Source: Streptomyces sp. SM10
Lineage (GTDB): Bacteria > Actinomycetota > Actinomycetes > Streptomycetales > Streptomycetaceae
Direction of reading: 5' to 3'
Assembly (NCBI RefSeq): GCF_002910915.1
Contig: NZ_NEUF01000175.1
Coordinates: 52,001 to 116,000 of the forward strand
Length of the DNA stretch: 64,000 bases
The position numbers and the translations under genes were made by a program. Below the pieces are notes generated by a model. That model was not told where the DNA came from and did not search any database. It worked only from the letters and a program-made list of their open reading frames with translations. Below are positions 35,808-43,830 of this stretch, one piece after another; positions within the stretch are counted from its first letter, which is position 1, and each line of letters starts with the position of its first letter.

Positions 35808-36704
35808 ATGGTCAGTTCGCCCCATGAGGCGATGCACCGCATCTTCCAGGAGCACCCGGGCCTGTTCTCCCGTGTCTCGGAAGTACTGGGGATCACGATC
35901 GACCCACCCGTCTCGGTCACCGTGATGCCTACCGACCTGACCGAGAACCGTCCACTCGAACGGCGTGTGGACACCCTGCTGCGGCTGGACACGGAGAACG
36001 ACGAGCCGCTCCTCCTGGCCATCGAGGCCCAGGGAAAGAAGGACACGGACAAGCCGGCGAGCTGGGCCTATTACCTGTCCTACCTGTACACGAAGTACCG
36101 GCTTCCGCCGCTGCTGCTGGTCGTCTGCCAGGACCGTGCCACCGCGGAATGGGCCTCCAGCCCTGTCCCCATCGGCCCCCGCCAGTGGCCCGCGCTCACC
36201 CTGCGCCCACTCGTCGCGGGCCCGCACAACATGCCGGTGATCACCGATGTCGCCGAGGCTCGCAAGGACCTGGCACTCACGACACTGGCGGCGATCACAC
36301 ATGCCGCCGATCCGGACATCGGTGCCATACTGAAAACGCTGTCGACCGCCCTGCGGGACGTACCGGAAATCATCGCCGATCCCCTGGTCGAACTCACCGC
36401 ACAAGGCCTGGGCAACCGCCCGGCCGCCCAACAGTGGAGGAACCTGGTGGCCGTGGACCTCTCTTTCTACAAGTCCTTCATGGCTGAGGAAATCCGGGAC
36501 GAGGGCCGGACGGAGGGCCGGACGGAGGGCCGGACGGAGGGCATCGCGCAGGGCATCCTGCTCTTCCTCGCGCAAGCGGGCGTCGACGTATCGGACGAGG
36601 CGCGCGGACGGATCACCACCTGCGGCGACCTGGAGACCCTGAACCGCTGGCTTCTGCGGGCTCCCACCGCCCGGTCGGCCGAGGACGTCTTCGCCGAGGA
36701 GTAG
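35808..36704 (+). CDS. Rpn-family-like PD-(D/E)XK nuclease-fold protein
   Basis: A 298-residue protein similar to Rpn/YhgA-like recombination-promoting nucleases and transposase-like proteins. The core ERRVDTLLRLD followed by LLLAIEAQGKKD supplies the Asp and the Glu-x-Gln of the PD-(D/E)XK active site; YYLSYLYTKYRLPPLLLVV follows, as in the family. Near residues 231-245 a 12-base unit (GAGGGCCGGACG-like) is repeated three times, encoding EGRT repeats, a common and length-variable feature of these proteins. ATG 35808 has CAGGAG seven bases upstream; ATG 35688 would add 40 unlikely residues. Confidence 0.75.
   Translation: MVSSPHEAMHRIFQEHPGLFSRVSEVLGITIDPPVSVTVMPTDLTENRPLERRVDTLLRLDTENDEPLLLAIEAQGKKDTDKPASWAYYLSYLYTKYRLPPLLLVVCQDRATAEWASSPVPIGPRQWPALTLRPLVAGPHNMPVITDVAEARKDLALTTLAAITHAADPDIGAILKTLSTALRDVPEIIADPLVELTAQGLGNRPAAQQWRNLVAVDLSFYKSFMAEEIRDEGRTEGRTEGRTEGIAQGILLFLAQAGVDVSDEARGRITTCGDLETLNRWLLRAPTARSAEDVFAEE
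36500..36542 (+). repeat. 12-base tandem repeat inside the Rpn-like gene
   Basis: About three and a half copies of a GAGGGCCGGACG-type unit encode GRTEGRTEGRTEG. Multiples of 12 bases preserve the frame, so copy number can vary without loss of the protein. Confidence 0.8.
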
Positions 36705-36828
36705 GCAGCACCTCGACCGAGGCGACTTCCCGAGGACCGTCGGGTTTTCGTGCCTGCGTCCGCTTGCCGGGCTGTACGTCCACTCCCGGGTCCTGCCCGA
36801 GGGCCTCTGAGCCTCGTCAGTGCCCAGT

Positions 36829-36990
36829 TCAGCTGTCCGTGCCCTCGCCCGCGGCCGTGGAGATCGCGTCGTCCAGCACCTCCCGGGAGCGCCGCAGTTC
36901 GTCGATCTTCCGGTCGATGCGGTCGCACTTCACGGAGAGGTCGCTGACCAGGCGCGGGGTGGCGATCGCGGAGGGGCCGCCGTCCGCCGA
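36829..36990 (-). pseudogene. Remnant of a MerR-type regulator C-terminus
   Basis: The minus-strand translation includes LSVKCDRIDRKIDELRRSREVLDDAIS, which is the heptad-like dimerisation helix found at the C-terminus of MerR regulators (KxxxIDxxIxxLxxxRxxL). No DNA-binding domain precedes it: the frame opens about nine codons earlier with unrelated residues. It is read as a decayed gene end. A broken flavin oxidoreductase end lies next to it on the opposite strand, an association common for intact MerR/oxidoreductase pairs. Confidence 0.5.
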
Positions 36991-37009
36991 CGGTGTCCCG
37001 ACCCCGCTC

Positions 37010-37200
37010 ATGGCCACGTACTACGCGCAGCGCGCCTCGGTGGATCTGATCGCGCTCGGCCGCCCTTCCTCGCCAACCCCGACCTGGTCCGCCACATGCG
37101 GGCGGGCGCTCCGGTGAACCAGGCCAGCGACGCGTACCTGATGTACGTGGGCGGGGCGACGGGCTACACGGACTGTCCGGCCCTGGCCGACGAGGGGTGA
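37010..37200 (+). pseudogene. Frameshifted C-terminal remnant of an Old-Yellow-Enzyme oxidoreductase
   Basis: The plus strand from 37010 reads YYAQRASVDLIALGRP, then after a one-base deletion at about 37063 the next frame continues PFLANPDLVRHMRAGAPVN and ends GYTDCPALADEG. Joined, this matches the conserved end of NADH:flavin oxidoreductases (GRPFLANPDL, then GGxxGYTDxP). The N-terminal 300 residues are absent. The frame break and truncation make it a clear pseudogene fragment. The gap 36705-36828 holds nothing recognisable. Confidence 0.75.
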
Positions 37201-37325
37201 CCCGGCTCGGACGGGGTGACCCGCCTCGACGAGGTGAGGCGCAGGTCACACGTCGCGATGTCACACTCCGCCGGGGCCGGTCCGTCGTAGGGGTGAAAGC
37301 ATCCGCGACAGCTCAGGAGCTGACC

Positions 37326-37799
37326 ATGAACGCGCGAATCGACCTGTTCCGCAACAAGGCCGCCGCCGGCTTCCTCAGGCACATCAACTCGGCCGGGAAG
37401 GTGGTCTCCGACTCGGGGCTGCCCGCCGCGACCCAGGAGCTGGTCAAGATCCGGGCCAGCCAGATCAACGGGTGCGGCTTCTGCACCGACATGCACACCA
37501 AGGAGGCCACGGAGGCGGGGGAGACGCAGCTCCGGCTCAACCTGATCGCCGCGTGGCGCGAGGCCAACGTCTTCACCGACGCCGAGCGCGCCGCCCTGGA
37601 GCTGGCGGAGCAGGGCACCCGCATCGCCGACGCGGCGGGCGGGGTGCCGGACGACGTGTGGGCGAACGCCGCCAAGCACTACGACGAGGACCAGCTCGTC
37701 GCCCTCGTGGCGCTGATCGCCGTCATCAACGCCTACAACCGCCTGAACGTCATCGTGCAGCAGCCCGCGGGCGACTACCGGCCGGGGATGTTCGGCTGA
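37326..37799 (+). CDS. Carboxymuconolactone decarboxylase/AhpD family protein
   Basis: A 157-residue AhpD-like protein with the peroxidase-type redox motif CGFCTDMHTKEA (Cys-x-x-Cys with a His three residues later) near residues 50-60. Relatives reduce peroxides or act as alkylhydroperoxidase partners; the substrate is not evident. It begins at ATG 37326 behind CAGGAG. Upstream lie remains of an oxidoreductase gene, so an ancestral stress-response locus may have been partly lost here. Confidence 0.88.
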   Translation: MNARIDLFRNKAAAGFLRHINSAGKVVSDSGLPAATQELVKIRASQINGCGFCTDMHTKEATEAGETQLRLNLIAAWREANVFTDAERAALELAEQGTRIADAAGGVPDDVWANAAKHYDEDQLVALVALIAVINAYNRLNVIVQQPAGDYRPGMFG

Positions 37800-37987
37800 C
37801 CTCCTCACCTGCGGGCGGGAAGACGTTCCCGGCCGCGGGGGCACGGGCCGGAAACCATGAGGAATGCCGCGCACGAGTGCTCTCGCGTACCAGTCAGTAC
37901 ATTCCGTTCCGGCCCTGAACCGCCCCTTCCCGTTCGATTACAGTGCTTGCGCAGTCGCAGGCGGCGGGCGCGGACGGAGGGGGCACG

Positions 37988-39103
37988 GTGAGCACAGGGA
38001 CCACAGCTGTCTGGGGCCGTGCACAGCAGCAGGACTTCCGCAGCCGGGTACGGGGATCCCTGCTCGGCGGTGCCATCGGGGACGCGCTGGGGGCCGGGGT
38101 CTCGGGGCTCACCCTGGAGGCGATCCGCGCGGCCCACGGCGTCGACGGGGTGGCCGACTTCGTCCCCGTCCAGGGGAGACGGGGGGCCGTCACCGCCGTC
38201 ACCCAGCTCACCCTGTTCACCGTCGACGGTCTGATCCGGGCCCAGGTCCGGCGCGACACCGGCGCCTGGCATCCGCCCACCGACGTGCACCGTGCCCATC
38301 TGCGCTGGGCGGCCACCCAGAGCGCCTGGGGGCCCGACGAGCGCCGCAAGGACAACGGCTGGCTGGCCAGGGAGGAGTGGCTGTACACCCGCCGCGCGCC
38401 CACCCGCGAGTGCCTCGCCGGCTTCGGCGACGACACCATGGGCACCCTGGCCGTGCCCAAGAACCCCGCCGCACGCGACTCGGCCGCCCTCACCCGCTCC
38501 GCGCCCTTCGGGCTGCTCGTCGGCTGGGAGCCCCAGCTCGTCCTCCAGTTGGCCGTCGAGTGCGCCGCCCACACCCACGGTCACGCCACCGCCCAGCTCG
38601 CGGCCGGAGCCTTCGCCCTCCTGGTGCACGGACTGGCCCGGGGCGGGACACTGGACGGCTCGGTCCAGCACGCTCTCGCCCTGCTCGCCGAACGTCCTGG
38701 CAGTGAGCAGATCACCGACGCGCTCCGGCAGGCCCTCGGCTCCGTGCGGCAGGGGATACCCGGCCCCGTCCTCATCGAGGCGCTCGGCGACACCGACTCG
38801 GCGGAGGAGGTCCTCGCCGTGGCGCTGTACTGCGCGCTGGTCGGCGAGGACGTACGCCACGGGCTGCGGCTCGCCGTGAACCACTCCGGGCCGTCCGCCG
38901 CGACAGGGGCCGTCTGCGGGGCCCTTCTCGGGGCCCTCCACGGCGAGACGGCGCTGCCGCCGGCCTGGCTGGCGGAACTGGAGGGGCGTCCGACCCTCCT
39001 CGAACTCTCCGACGACTTCGCGATGGAGATGACCCAGGGCCCGGCCCTGCACAGTCCGGCGGCCGTCGCGCCCGGCTGGCTGGCGCGCTACCCGAGGGAC
39101 TGA
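37988..39103 (+). CDS. ADP-ribosylglycohydrolase family protein
   Basis: A 371-residue protein with the ARH/DraG fold beginning RGSLLGGAIGDALGAGVSGL, the characteristic N-terminal segment. A TQLTLFTVDGLIRA motif corresponds to the TDDT metal/ADP-ribose region but has Gln-Leu instead of Asp-Asp; NHSGPSAATGAVCGALLGAL is the C-terminal metal-binding motif with Asp replaced by Pro-Ser. Key metal ligands therefore look altered, and hydrolase activity is uncertain. The start is GTG 37988 with GGAGGGGG upstream. Confidence 0.8.
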   Translation: MSTGTTAVWGRAQQQDFRSRVRGSLLGGAIGDALGAGVSGLTLEAIRAAHGVDGVADFVPVQGRRGAVTAVTQLTLFTVDGLIRAQVRRDTGAWHPPTDVHRAHLRWAATQSAWGPDERRKDNGWLAREEWLYTRRAPTRECLAGFGDDTMGTLAVPKNPAARDSAALTRSAPFGLLVGWEPQLVLQLAVECAAHTHGHATAQLAAGAFALLVHGLARGGTLDGSVQHALALLAERPGSEQITDALRQALGSVRQGIPGPVLIEALGDTDSAEEVLAVALYCALVGEDVRHGLRLAVNHSGPSAATGAVCGALLGALHGETALPPAWLAELEGRPTLLELSDDFAMEMTQGPALHSPAAVAPGWLARYPRD

Positions 39104-39183
39104 GGCGTACAGGGCAGGGATCGGGGGCGCACCGTCCCGCAGGACGGAGGCGGGCGGACGCCGCCGCGCCCGCCCGCCGTTCA

Positions 39184-39204
39184 TGCGCCCCCGCACGGGG
39201 GCCC
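39184..39204 (-). terminator. Possible terminator of the SSS symporter gene
   Basis: A short GC-rich inverted repeat (CCCCGCACGGGG core) lies directly at the 3' end of the minus-strand symporter gene, with the downstream 100 bases also rich in self-complementary GC. Confidence 0.45.
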
Positions 39205-39205
39205 G

Positions 39206-40789
39206 TCAGTCCTTCACACCCTCCGGAACTCCTGTGCTCTCCGGGCCGGGCTTCTGCTGGGGAACGGCCGCCACCGGGGTTCCGCCGGCAGGGCCGTCGC
39301 CGTCCGTGTTGATCATCTCGATCAGGGCGTCGCGCTCCGGGGTGTCCTCGGGCTTGACGAACCCGATGACGACGTAGAGCACCAGCGAGATCGCGAGCGG
39401 CAGGGCCACCTGGTACTGCAGGGCGACCGTCGTCTTCACCGAACCGTCGAAGTTGTAGTTGGTGAAGTAGAAGGCGAGCAGTCCCGCCGCCCAGCTGGTG
39501 AGCGCCGCCGTCGGACCGGACCTGCGGAACCTGCGCAGCAGGCCCAGCATGAACGGGATCGCGATCGGACCCATCAGACCGGCCACCCACTTGATGACGA
39601 CCGAGATGATGTCCTTGAACGTCGGCGAGTTGATCTGGGTGGCCAGCGCCATCGACAGGCCGAGGAAGGCGAGCGTCGACAGCCGCGCCGCCAGCAGACC
39701 GCTGCGGTCGCTCCAGGTGCGGGCCGCCTTGGAGAAGACCGGGGCGATGTCCCGGGTGAAGACGGCGGAGATGGCGTTGGCGTCGGAGGAGCACATGGCC
39801 ATCGTGTGCGAGAAGAACCCGACGACGACCAGGCCCAGCAGACCGTGCGGCAGGAGCTGCTCGGTCATCAGGGCGTAACTGTCGGACGCGTCGGGCTTCT
39901 TGGCCTCGACGAGCAGCGGGGCGACCCACATCGGGAAGAAGAGCACCGTCGGCCAGACGAGCCACAGGATCGCCGAGAGCCGGGCCGAACGGGTCGCGGA
40001 CGCCGCGGAGTCCGTGGCCATGTAGCGCTGGGCCTGGTTCCACATGCCGCCGTTGTACTCGAAGGTCTTGATGAAGAGGTAGGCGAGCAGGAAGGTCACC
40101 GTGTACGGGCCGGCCGTCGGGTCCGAGTGGCCCTCCGGCAGCTTGTCCCAGACCGTCCACAGCGAGCTGAAGCCGCCCAGCTTGCTCATCGCGATGACCA
40201 GCATGGCGAGACCGGCGAAGAGCTGGATGACGAACTGCCCGAGCTCGGTGAGCGCGTCGGCCCACAGCCCGCCGACCGTGCAGTACACGGCGGTGATGAT
40301 GCCGGTGATGAAGATGCCCTGGGTGAGGGTGATGCCCGTGAAGACGGAGAGCAGGGTGGCGATGGCCGCCCACTTGGCACCGACGTCCACGATCTTCAGG
40401 AGCAGACCGGACCAGGCCAGGGCCTGTTGGGTCTGGATGTTGTAGCGGTTCTTGAGGTACTCGAGCGGCGAGGCGACGTGCAGTCGCGAGCGCAGCCGGT
40501 TGAGCCGGGGCGCGAAGAGCTTCGCGCCGATGCCGATGCCGATCGCGATCGGCAGGGACCAGGTCACGAAGGACGTGACGCCGTACTGGTACGCGATACC
40601 CGCGTAGCCGGTGAACATCACCGCGCTGTAGCCGGACATGTGGTGCGAGATGCCCGAGAGCCACCACGGCATCTTGCCGCCGGCGGTGAAGAAGTCGCTG
40701 ACATTGTCCACGCGCTTGTGCGACCAGAGTCCGATCGCGACCATCACACCGAAGTATCCGATGAGCACGGCCCAGTCGAGACTGTTCAT
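39206..40789 (-). CDS. Sodium:solute symporter (SSS) family transporter
   Basis: A 527-residue transporter with about 13-14 membrane helices. The N-terminus (YFGVMVAIGLWSHKRVDNVSDFFTAGGKMPWWLSGISHHMSGYS) is typical of SSS proteins, with the unwound TM1 and Na-site region, and GGLWADALTELGQF carries the conserved TM5-TM6 signature. The substrate may be a sugar, inositol or organic acid; none is indicated by neighbours. A 60-residue C-terminal cytosolic tail ends in low-complexity sequence. A G-rich site sits before the ATG at 40789. Confidence 0.9.
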   Translation of the reverse strand: MNSLDWAVLIGYFGVMVAIGLWSHKRVDNVSDFFTAGGKMPWWLSGISHHMSGYSAVMFTGYAGIAYQYGVTSFVTWSLPIAIGIGIGAKLFAPRLNRLRSRLHVASPLEYLKNRYNIQTQQALAWSGLLLKIVDVGAKWAAIATLLSVFTGITLTQGIFITGIITAVYCTVGGLWADALTELGQFVIQLFAGLAMLVIAMSKLGGFSSLWTVWDKLPEGHSDPTAGPYTVTFLLAYLFIKTFEYNGGMWNQAQRYMATDSAASATRSARLSAILWLVWPTVLFFPMWVAPLLVEAKKPDASDSYALMTEQLLPHGLLGLVVVGFFSHTMAMCSSDANAISAVFTRDIAPVFSKAARTWSDRSGLLAARLSTLAFLGLSMALATQINSPTFKDIISVVIKWVAGLMGPIAIPFMLGLLRRFRRSGPTAALTSWAAGLLAFYFTNYNFDGSVKTTVALQYQVALPLAISLVLYVVIGFVKPEDTPERDALIEMINTDGDGPAGGTPVAAVPQQKPGPESTGVPEGVKD

Positions 40790-41343
40790 GTGCCCCCTCC
40801 AGGGGTCCGCCTTGTGAACGGGAACGCGCTTCGTCAGTACGGCCGTTCAGCGGTGCCCCCGCGCGGGAACGGGGGACTTCGGGGATTGAACCGCTTGCCC
40901 GGGGCCTCGGTCAAGGTTTTCTCGATCAGAGATGTGAACGCAGATCAGCAAGCCGAACAATTTTACGTGTTCTTGACCTTGTGGGGCGTTGTCGTGAACG
41001 TGACCACGGCCACACGATGATCGGGCACTTCGTCAGGCTGTGCAGAGAACGACGCAAGGCGGGAACGCCCGAGAATGCAGAAACGACCGCACGGGATGCG
41101 GGTCCCGTGCGGCCGAAGAAGGGGGAATGCTGAACCATGCGATGCCTGCGCACCGACGGCGCTCCATGCGCTGTCCGTGCCGGCTGTTGAGCTGTGAGGT
41201 GTGCGGTGACGCCGATCGGCGTCACCCTGTGTCCGGTGGTGGTCCGGGCCCTCTCGGTCAGGACGGCGGGCCGGTCGAGAGGGCGCCTGGCGGTCGTGCG
41301 CGACGACCGGACACGGTGCGGCGCATGGTGACCGGCGTACCGG
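40790..41343. other. Intergenic region with a 22-base palindrome
   Basis: No gene is well supported in this 554-base gap. A frame from ATG 41127 (75 codons, several Cys early on) has a GGGGGAATG start but no homology I recognise and overlaps the DUF397 gene antisense. The region contains the promoter of the SSS symporter at its left end and a perfect palindrome at 41205-41226 at its right. Confidence 0.5.
41205..41226. terminator. Perfect 22-base palindrome, probable terminator of the DUF397/XRE transcript
   Basis: GGTGACGCC and GGCGTCACC arms enclose GATC, 118 bases beyond the minus-strand DUF397 stop. It can form a nine-base stem with a four-base loop. It could instead be a protein-binding site. 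Confidence 0.5.
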
Positions 41344-41550
41344 TCAGGCGTTGATCGAACCCGACGCGACGTCGCGCACGAAGGTGTTCCACGCTCCGGA
41401 GACGAAGGAGAGCGAGGGCCCTTCGGGGGCCTTCGAGTCACGCACGGCGATGGCCTGCGTGACGGGTGACTTCACTTCGACACATGCCCCGTTGCCGCCG
41501 GAGTACGACGACTTCGTCCAGTTTTCCGTAGCACCCTGAAGAATAGCCAT
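41344..41550 (-). CDS. DUF397 domain-containing protein
   Basis: A 68-residue protein of the DUF397 family, marked by WTKSSYSGGNGACVEVK near the N-terminus, AVRDSKAPEGPSLSF, and WNTFVRDV. In Streptomyces these small proteins are encoded next to XRE/DUF5753 regulators such as the one at 41820, and the pairs (WhiJ/BldB-associated type) influence development and antibiotic production; some genetically characterised pairs behave as repressor and partner. Mechanism is unknown. The ATG at 41550 is preferred to a GTG two codons upstream. Confidence 0.9.
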   Translation of the reverse strand: MAILQGATENWTKSSYSGGNGACVEVKSPVTQAIAVRDSKAPEGPSLSFVSGAWNTFVRDVASGSINA

Positions 41551-41819
41551 GTTCACTCCGGTTCAGAGAGTTGATGTGAGTGGCACCAACTTCGTTCCTG
41601 TTGGCGTGATCGACGCTACTCGCCAACATCGCTTGGTGGTGGGGCCGTTCACTCGACCGGATGGCATATTCCATGCAGGTCTTCCGCTATGAGGTGGTGA
41701 CGGTGTATCTTTCCGCCCCCACCTCACTTACATCAGAGCAATTCCTGCACATCAGTCGTTGTCGGACTGTCCTGTTCTCGTGGGTGTCCGACGGGTTCCG
41801 GCGGGCCGCCGGGACGCTG

Positions 41820-42677
41820 TCAGCGGGTGTATCCCTTGGTGATGTCGCTGATGAACTGGCGGGTCTGGTCCACATTCAGCGCCTGTGCCCGCAGATGTTC
41901 GTACATGACGCTGTAGCGCTGCACGTCATTCGCCTTCTCCAGGTAGAGGTCGCTGGTGACCCCTTCGATGTAGACGACGCTGGAGTCCGCAGCGTCCGGG
42001 AATTCCAGAATGGCGTACTGGCCGTTGATGCCGGGGTGCGCTCCCATGTCGAAAGGCAGTACCTGCACGGTGACGTGGGGCAGCTGGGACTGCTCCACGA
42101 GGTGTTCCAACTGCTCGATCATGACCTGCTTGCCGCCGACGAGCCGGCGCAGGGCGGACTCGTCGATGACGGCCCACAGGCGCAGGGGGTGCTCGGGGGC
42201 GTTGACCCGGTCCTGGCGGCGGGCCCGGACGTTCACCCGCTTCTCGATGTCCGAGGGCGGCGCCTCGGGCAGCGCTCCGTTGATCAGCGCCTCCGCGTAA
42301 CTCCGGGTCTGCAGAAGCCCCGGGACGATCTGGGGCTCGTACACGCGGAGGGACTCGGCGTCGGTCTCCAGCCCGATGTAGACGCTGTACGGGATGTCAC
42401 CGAAGGCGTGCCACCAGCCCTGCTGGCGGGAGTCCTTGGCCATCTGCATCAGGGAGTCGACGACGCGGTGGTCCTCGACCTCGTACACCCCGCAGAGATC
42501 GCGCACGTCGCGCTGGCTGATGGAGCGGCGGCCGTTCTCCAGGCGGCTGATCTTCGACTGCGAGACCAGCAGCCGCTCCGCCACCTCCTCGGCCGTCATG
42601 CCCTTGATCTCGCGGAGGCGGCGCAATTCCTGGCCCAGCCGGCGTCGCCTGACGGTGGGATTGACGTTGGTCGGCAC
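41820..42677 (-). CDS. XRE family regulator with DUF5753 ligand-like domain (WhiJ-type)
   Basis: A 285-residue protein. The N-terminal helix-turn-helix (MTAEEVAERLLVSQSKISRLENGRRSIS) occupies residues about 25-55, and the DUF5753 domain follows (SLRVYEPQIVPGLLQTRSYAEALI, then ADSSVVYIEGVTSDLYLEK). Paralogous sets of these genes with a DUF397 partner are a Streptomyces hallmark and often act in sporulation or secondary metabolism. The DUF397 gene lies 270 bases downstream on the same strand. No effector can be named. Confidence 0.9.
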   Translation of the reverse strand: MPTNVNPTVRRRRLGQELRRLREIKGMTAEEVAERLLVSQSKISRLENGRRSISQRDVRDLCGVYEVEDHRVVDSLMQMAKDSRQQGWWHAFGDIPYSVYIGLETDAESLRVYEPQIVPGLLQTRSYAEALINGALPEAPPSDIEKRVNVRARRQDRVNAPEHPLRLWAVIDESALRRLVGGKQVMIEQLEHLVEQSQLPHVTVQVLPFDMGAHPGINGQYAILEFPDAADSSVVYIEGVTSDLYLEKANDVQRYSVMYEHLRAQALNVDQTRQFISDITKGYTR

Positions 42678-42796
42678 GGGAACGGCACCTCCGGCTATGC
42701 AGCTGTCGTAGCTGTGTGTGTCTACTGCTCAGCAGATTGCCACTCGTGCACCCGGCCGCGCTGGGAAATCGCCACACGCGCCGGGGGCACGCAAGA

Positions 42797-42831
42797 GCGC
42801 GGGGCAGCCGGTGGATCCGGCTGCCCCGCGC
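42797..42831 (-). terminator. Terminator after the GPP34 gene
   Basis: Fifteen-base perfect inverted repeat (42797-42811 with 42817-42831) with a five-base loop, downstream of the minus-strand gene at 42916. Confidence 0.88.
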
Positions 42832-42915
42832 CTGGTGCGGCTCCCGAACCGGGTCATGGGGACGTCGGTACGGCGGTATTCGGTACTCCGCGCAGGTGTC
42901 CGCGCGGTCGTGCTG

Positions 42916-43635
42916 TCAGTGGACGGAGGTGTGCACCATGCTGCCGTGCCGTGCTTGCGCTTGCGGCTGCAACGGCACGCCCGCCGTCTGCTGATTACGG
43001 CGTGGCTGGACGGCCACACCGTTCTGGACGTCCATCACGGCGTGCGCCACGAGACCGCCCATCGGGTCGTGTCTGATCAGGTCCCGGAGCCGGGAGCGCG
43101 ATGAGCGCCCCTCGTTACCGGGGTACAGGTGCTTGCCGAGTCCGACCGCGTGGGCCAGTGCGGCGAGCGCCGCGGTCCGCGGGTCCGGCGGTACGCCGGT
43201 GCGGATCGCACTGTCCAGCCGGGCTCTGATGTCCCGGCTGATCGCCGTGTCCGTCGCCTGGTAGCGAGTCGTCGGCAGCACTCCGCACATCTGGCCCGCC
43301 ACGGCATGAACCATGCCGCACCGCTCCAGGTGAGCGAGATAGATCTGGCGAAGTCCCAGTCGGGGTCCGCCGATCCAGTGGACCGCCCGAACCGGACTGC
43401 CACGACGGCGCAGCAGTTCCAGTGCGGAGTCCAGAGTCGGATCTCCTGTCGGCCGTGGCATCACCACGGCTATACGATCCCCGTCAGGGGCTATCCGTCC
43501 TGCCAGAGCCAGCTCTACTAGCTGTGCCCCGGCCAGGCCGAGGTCGAGCGACTGCGGCTGCGCTGTGGTACCCGTGGTCGGGTCCAGAGCGAGCAGCAGA
43601 AGCTCCTCCGGAATCGTTCTGCGGCTCCTGCCCAT
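42916..43635 (-). CDS. GOLPH3/VPS74 (GPP34) family protein
   Basis: A 239-residue protein with the GPP34 pattern: TIPEELLLLALDPTTGTT at the N-terminus, AGAQLVELALAGRIAPDG, and AALAALAHAVGLGKHLYP in the C-terminal half. Eukaryotic homologues bind phosphatidylinositol-4-phosphate at the Golgi; bacterial members are common in Streptomyces and have no established function. The last 40 residues are Gln/Arg-rich. It is a single gene with its own terminator. Confidence 0.82.
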   Translation of the reverse strand: MGRSRRTIPEELLLLALDPTTGTTAQPQSLDLGLAGAQLVELALAGRIAPDGDRIAVVMPRPTGDPTLDSALELLRRRGSPVRAVHWIGGPRLGLRQIYLAHLERCGMVHAVAGQMCGVLPTTRYQATDTAISRDIRARLDSAIRTGVPPDPRTAALAALAHAVGLGKHLYPGNEGRSSRSRLRDLIRHDPMGGLVAHAVMDVQNGVAVQPRRNQQTAGVPLQPQAQARHGSMVHTSVH

Positions 43636-43830
43636 CCATGCCTCCCCGCGTGGATGAGTGACAGGGTGACCCCTCTCACATTGGTCTGTCGAGGGTGCCT
43701 GGGTGCTTTGTGAGGGAACCGTTAGGTATGTCGTCCTCGTCTAGCGGTTCGGCCAAGGGTTCACACAGGACACTGGTAGATGGTTCGGACAGTGCGGGCA
43801 TGGCCCCGCTGCGCATCAAGGAGGTAATCG

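Noticed and set aside
36705-36828. Short open frames between the Rpn-like gene and the MerR remnant
   Set aside because: No start signals and no similarity to any family; likely decayed or spacer DNA.
41127-41354. 75-codon plus-strand frame with several early Cys codons, considered as another leader peptide
   Set aside because: It is too long for a leader, is not followed by a gene in the same direction, and overlaps the DUF397 gene antisense.
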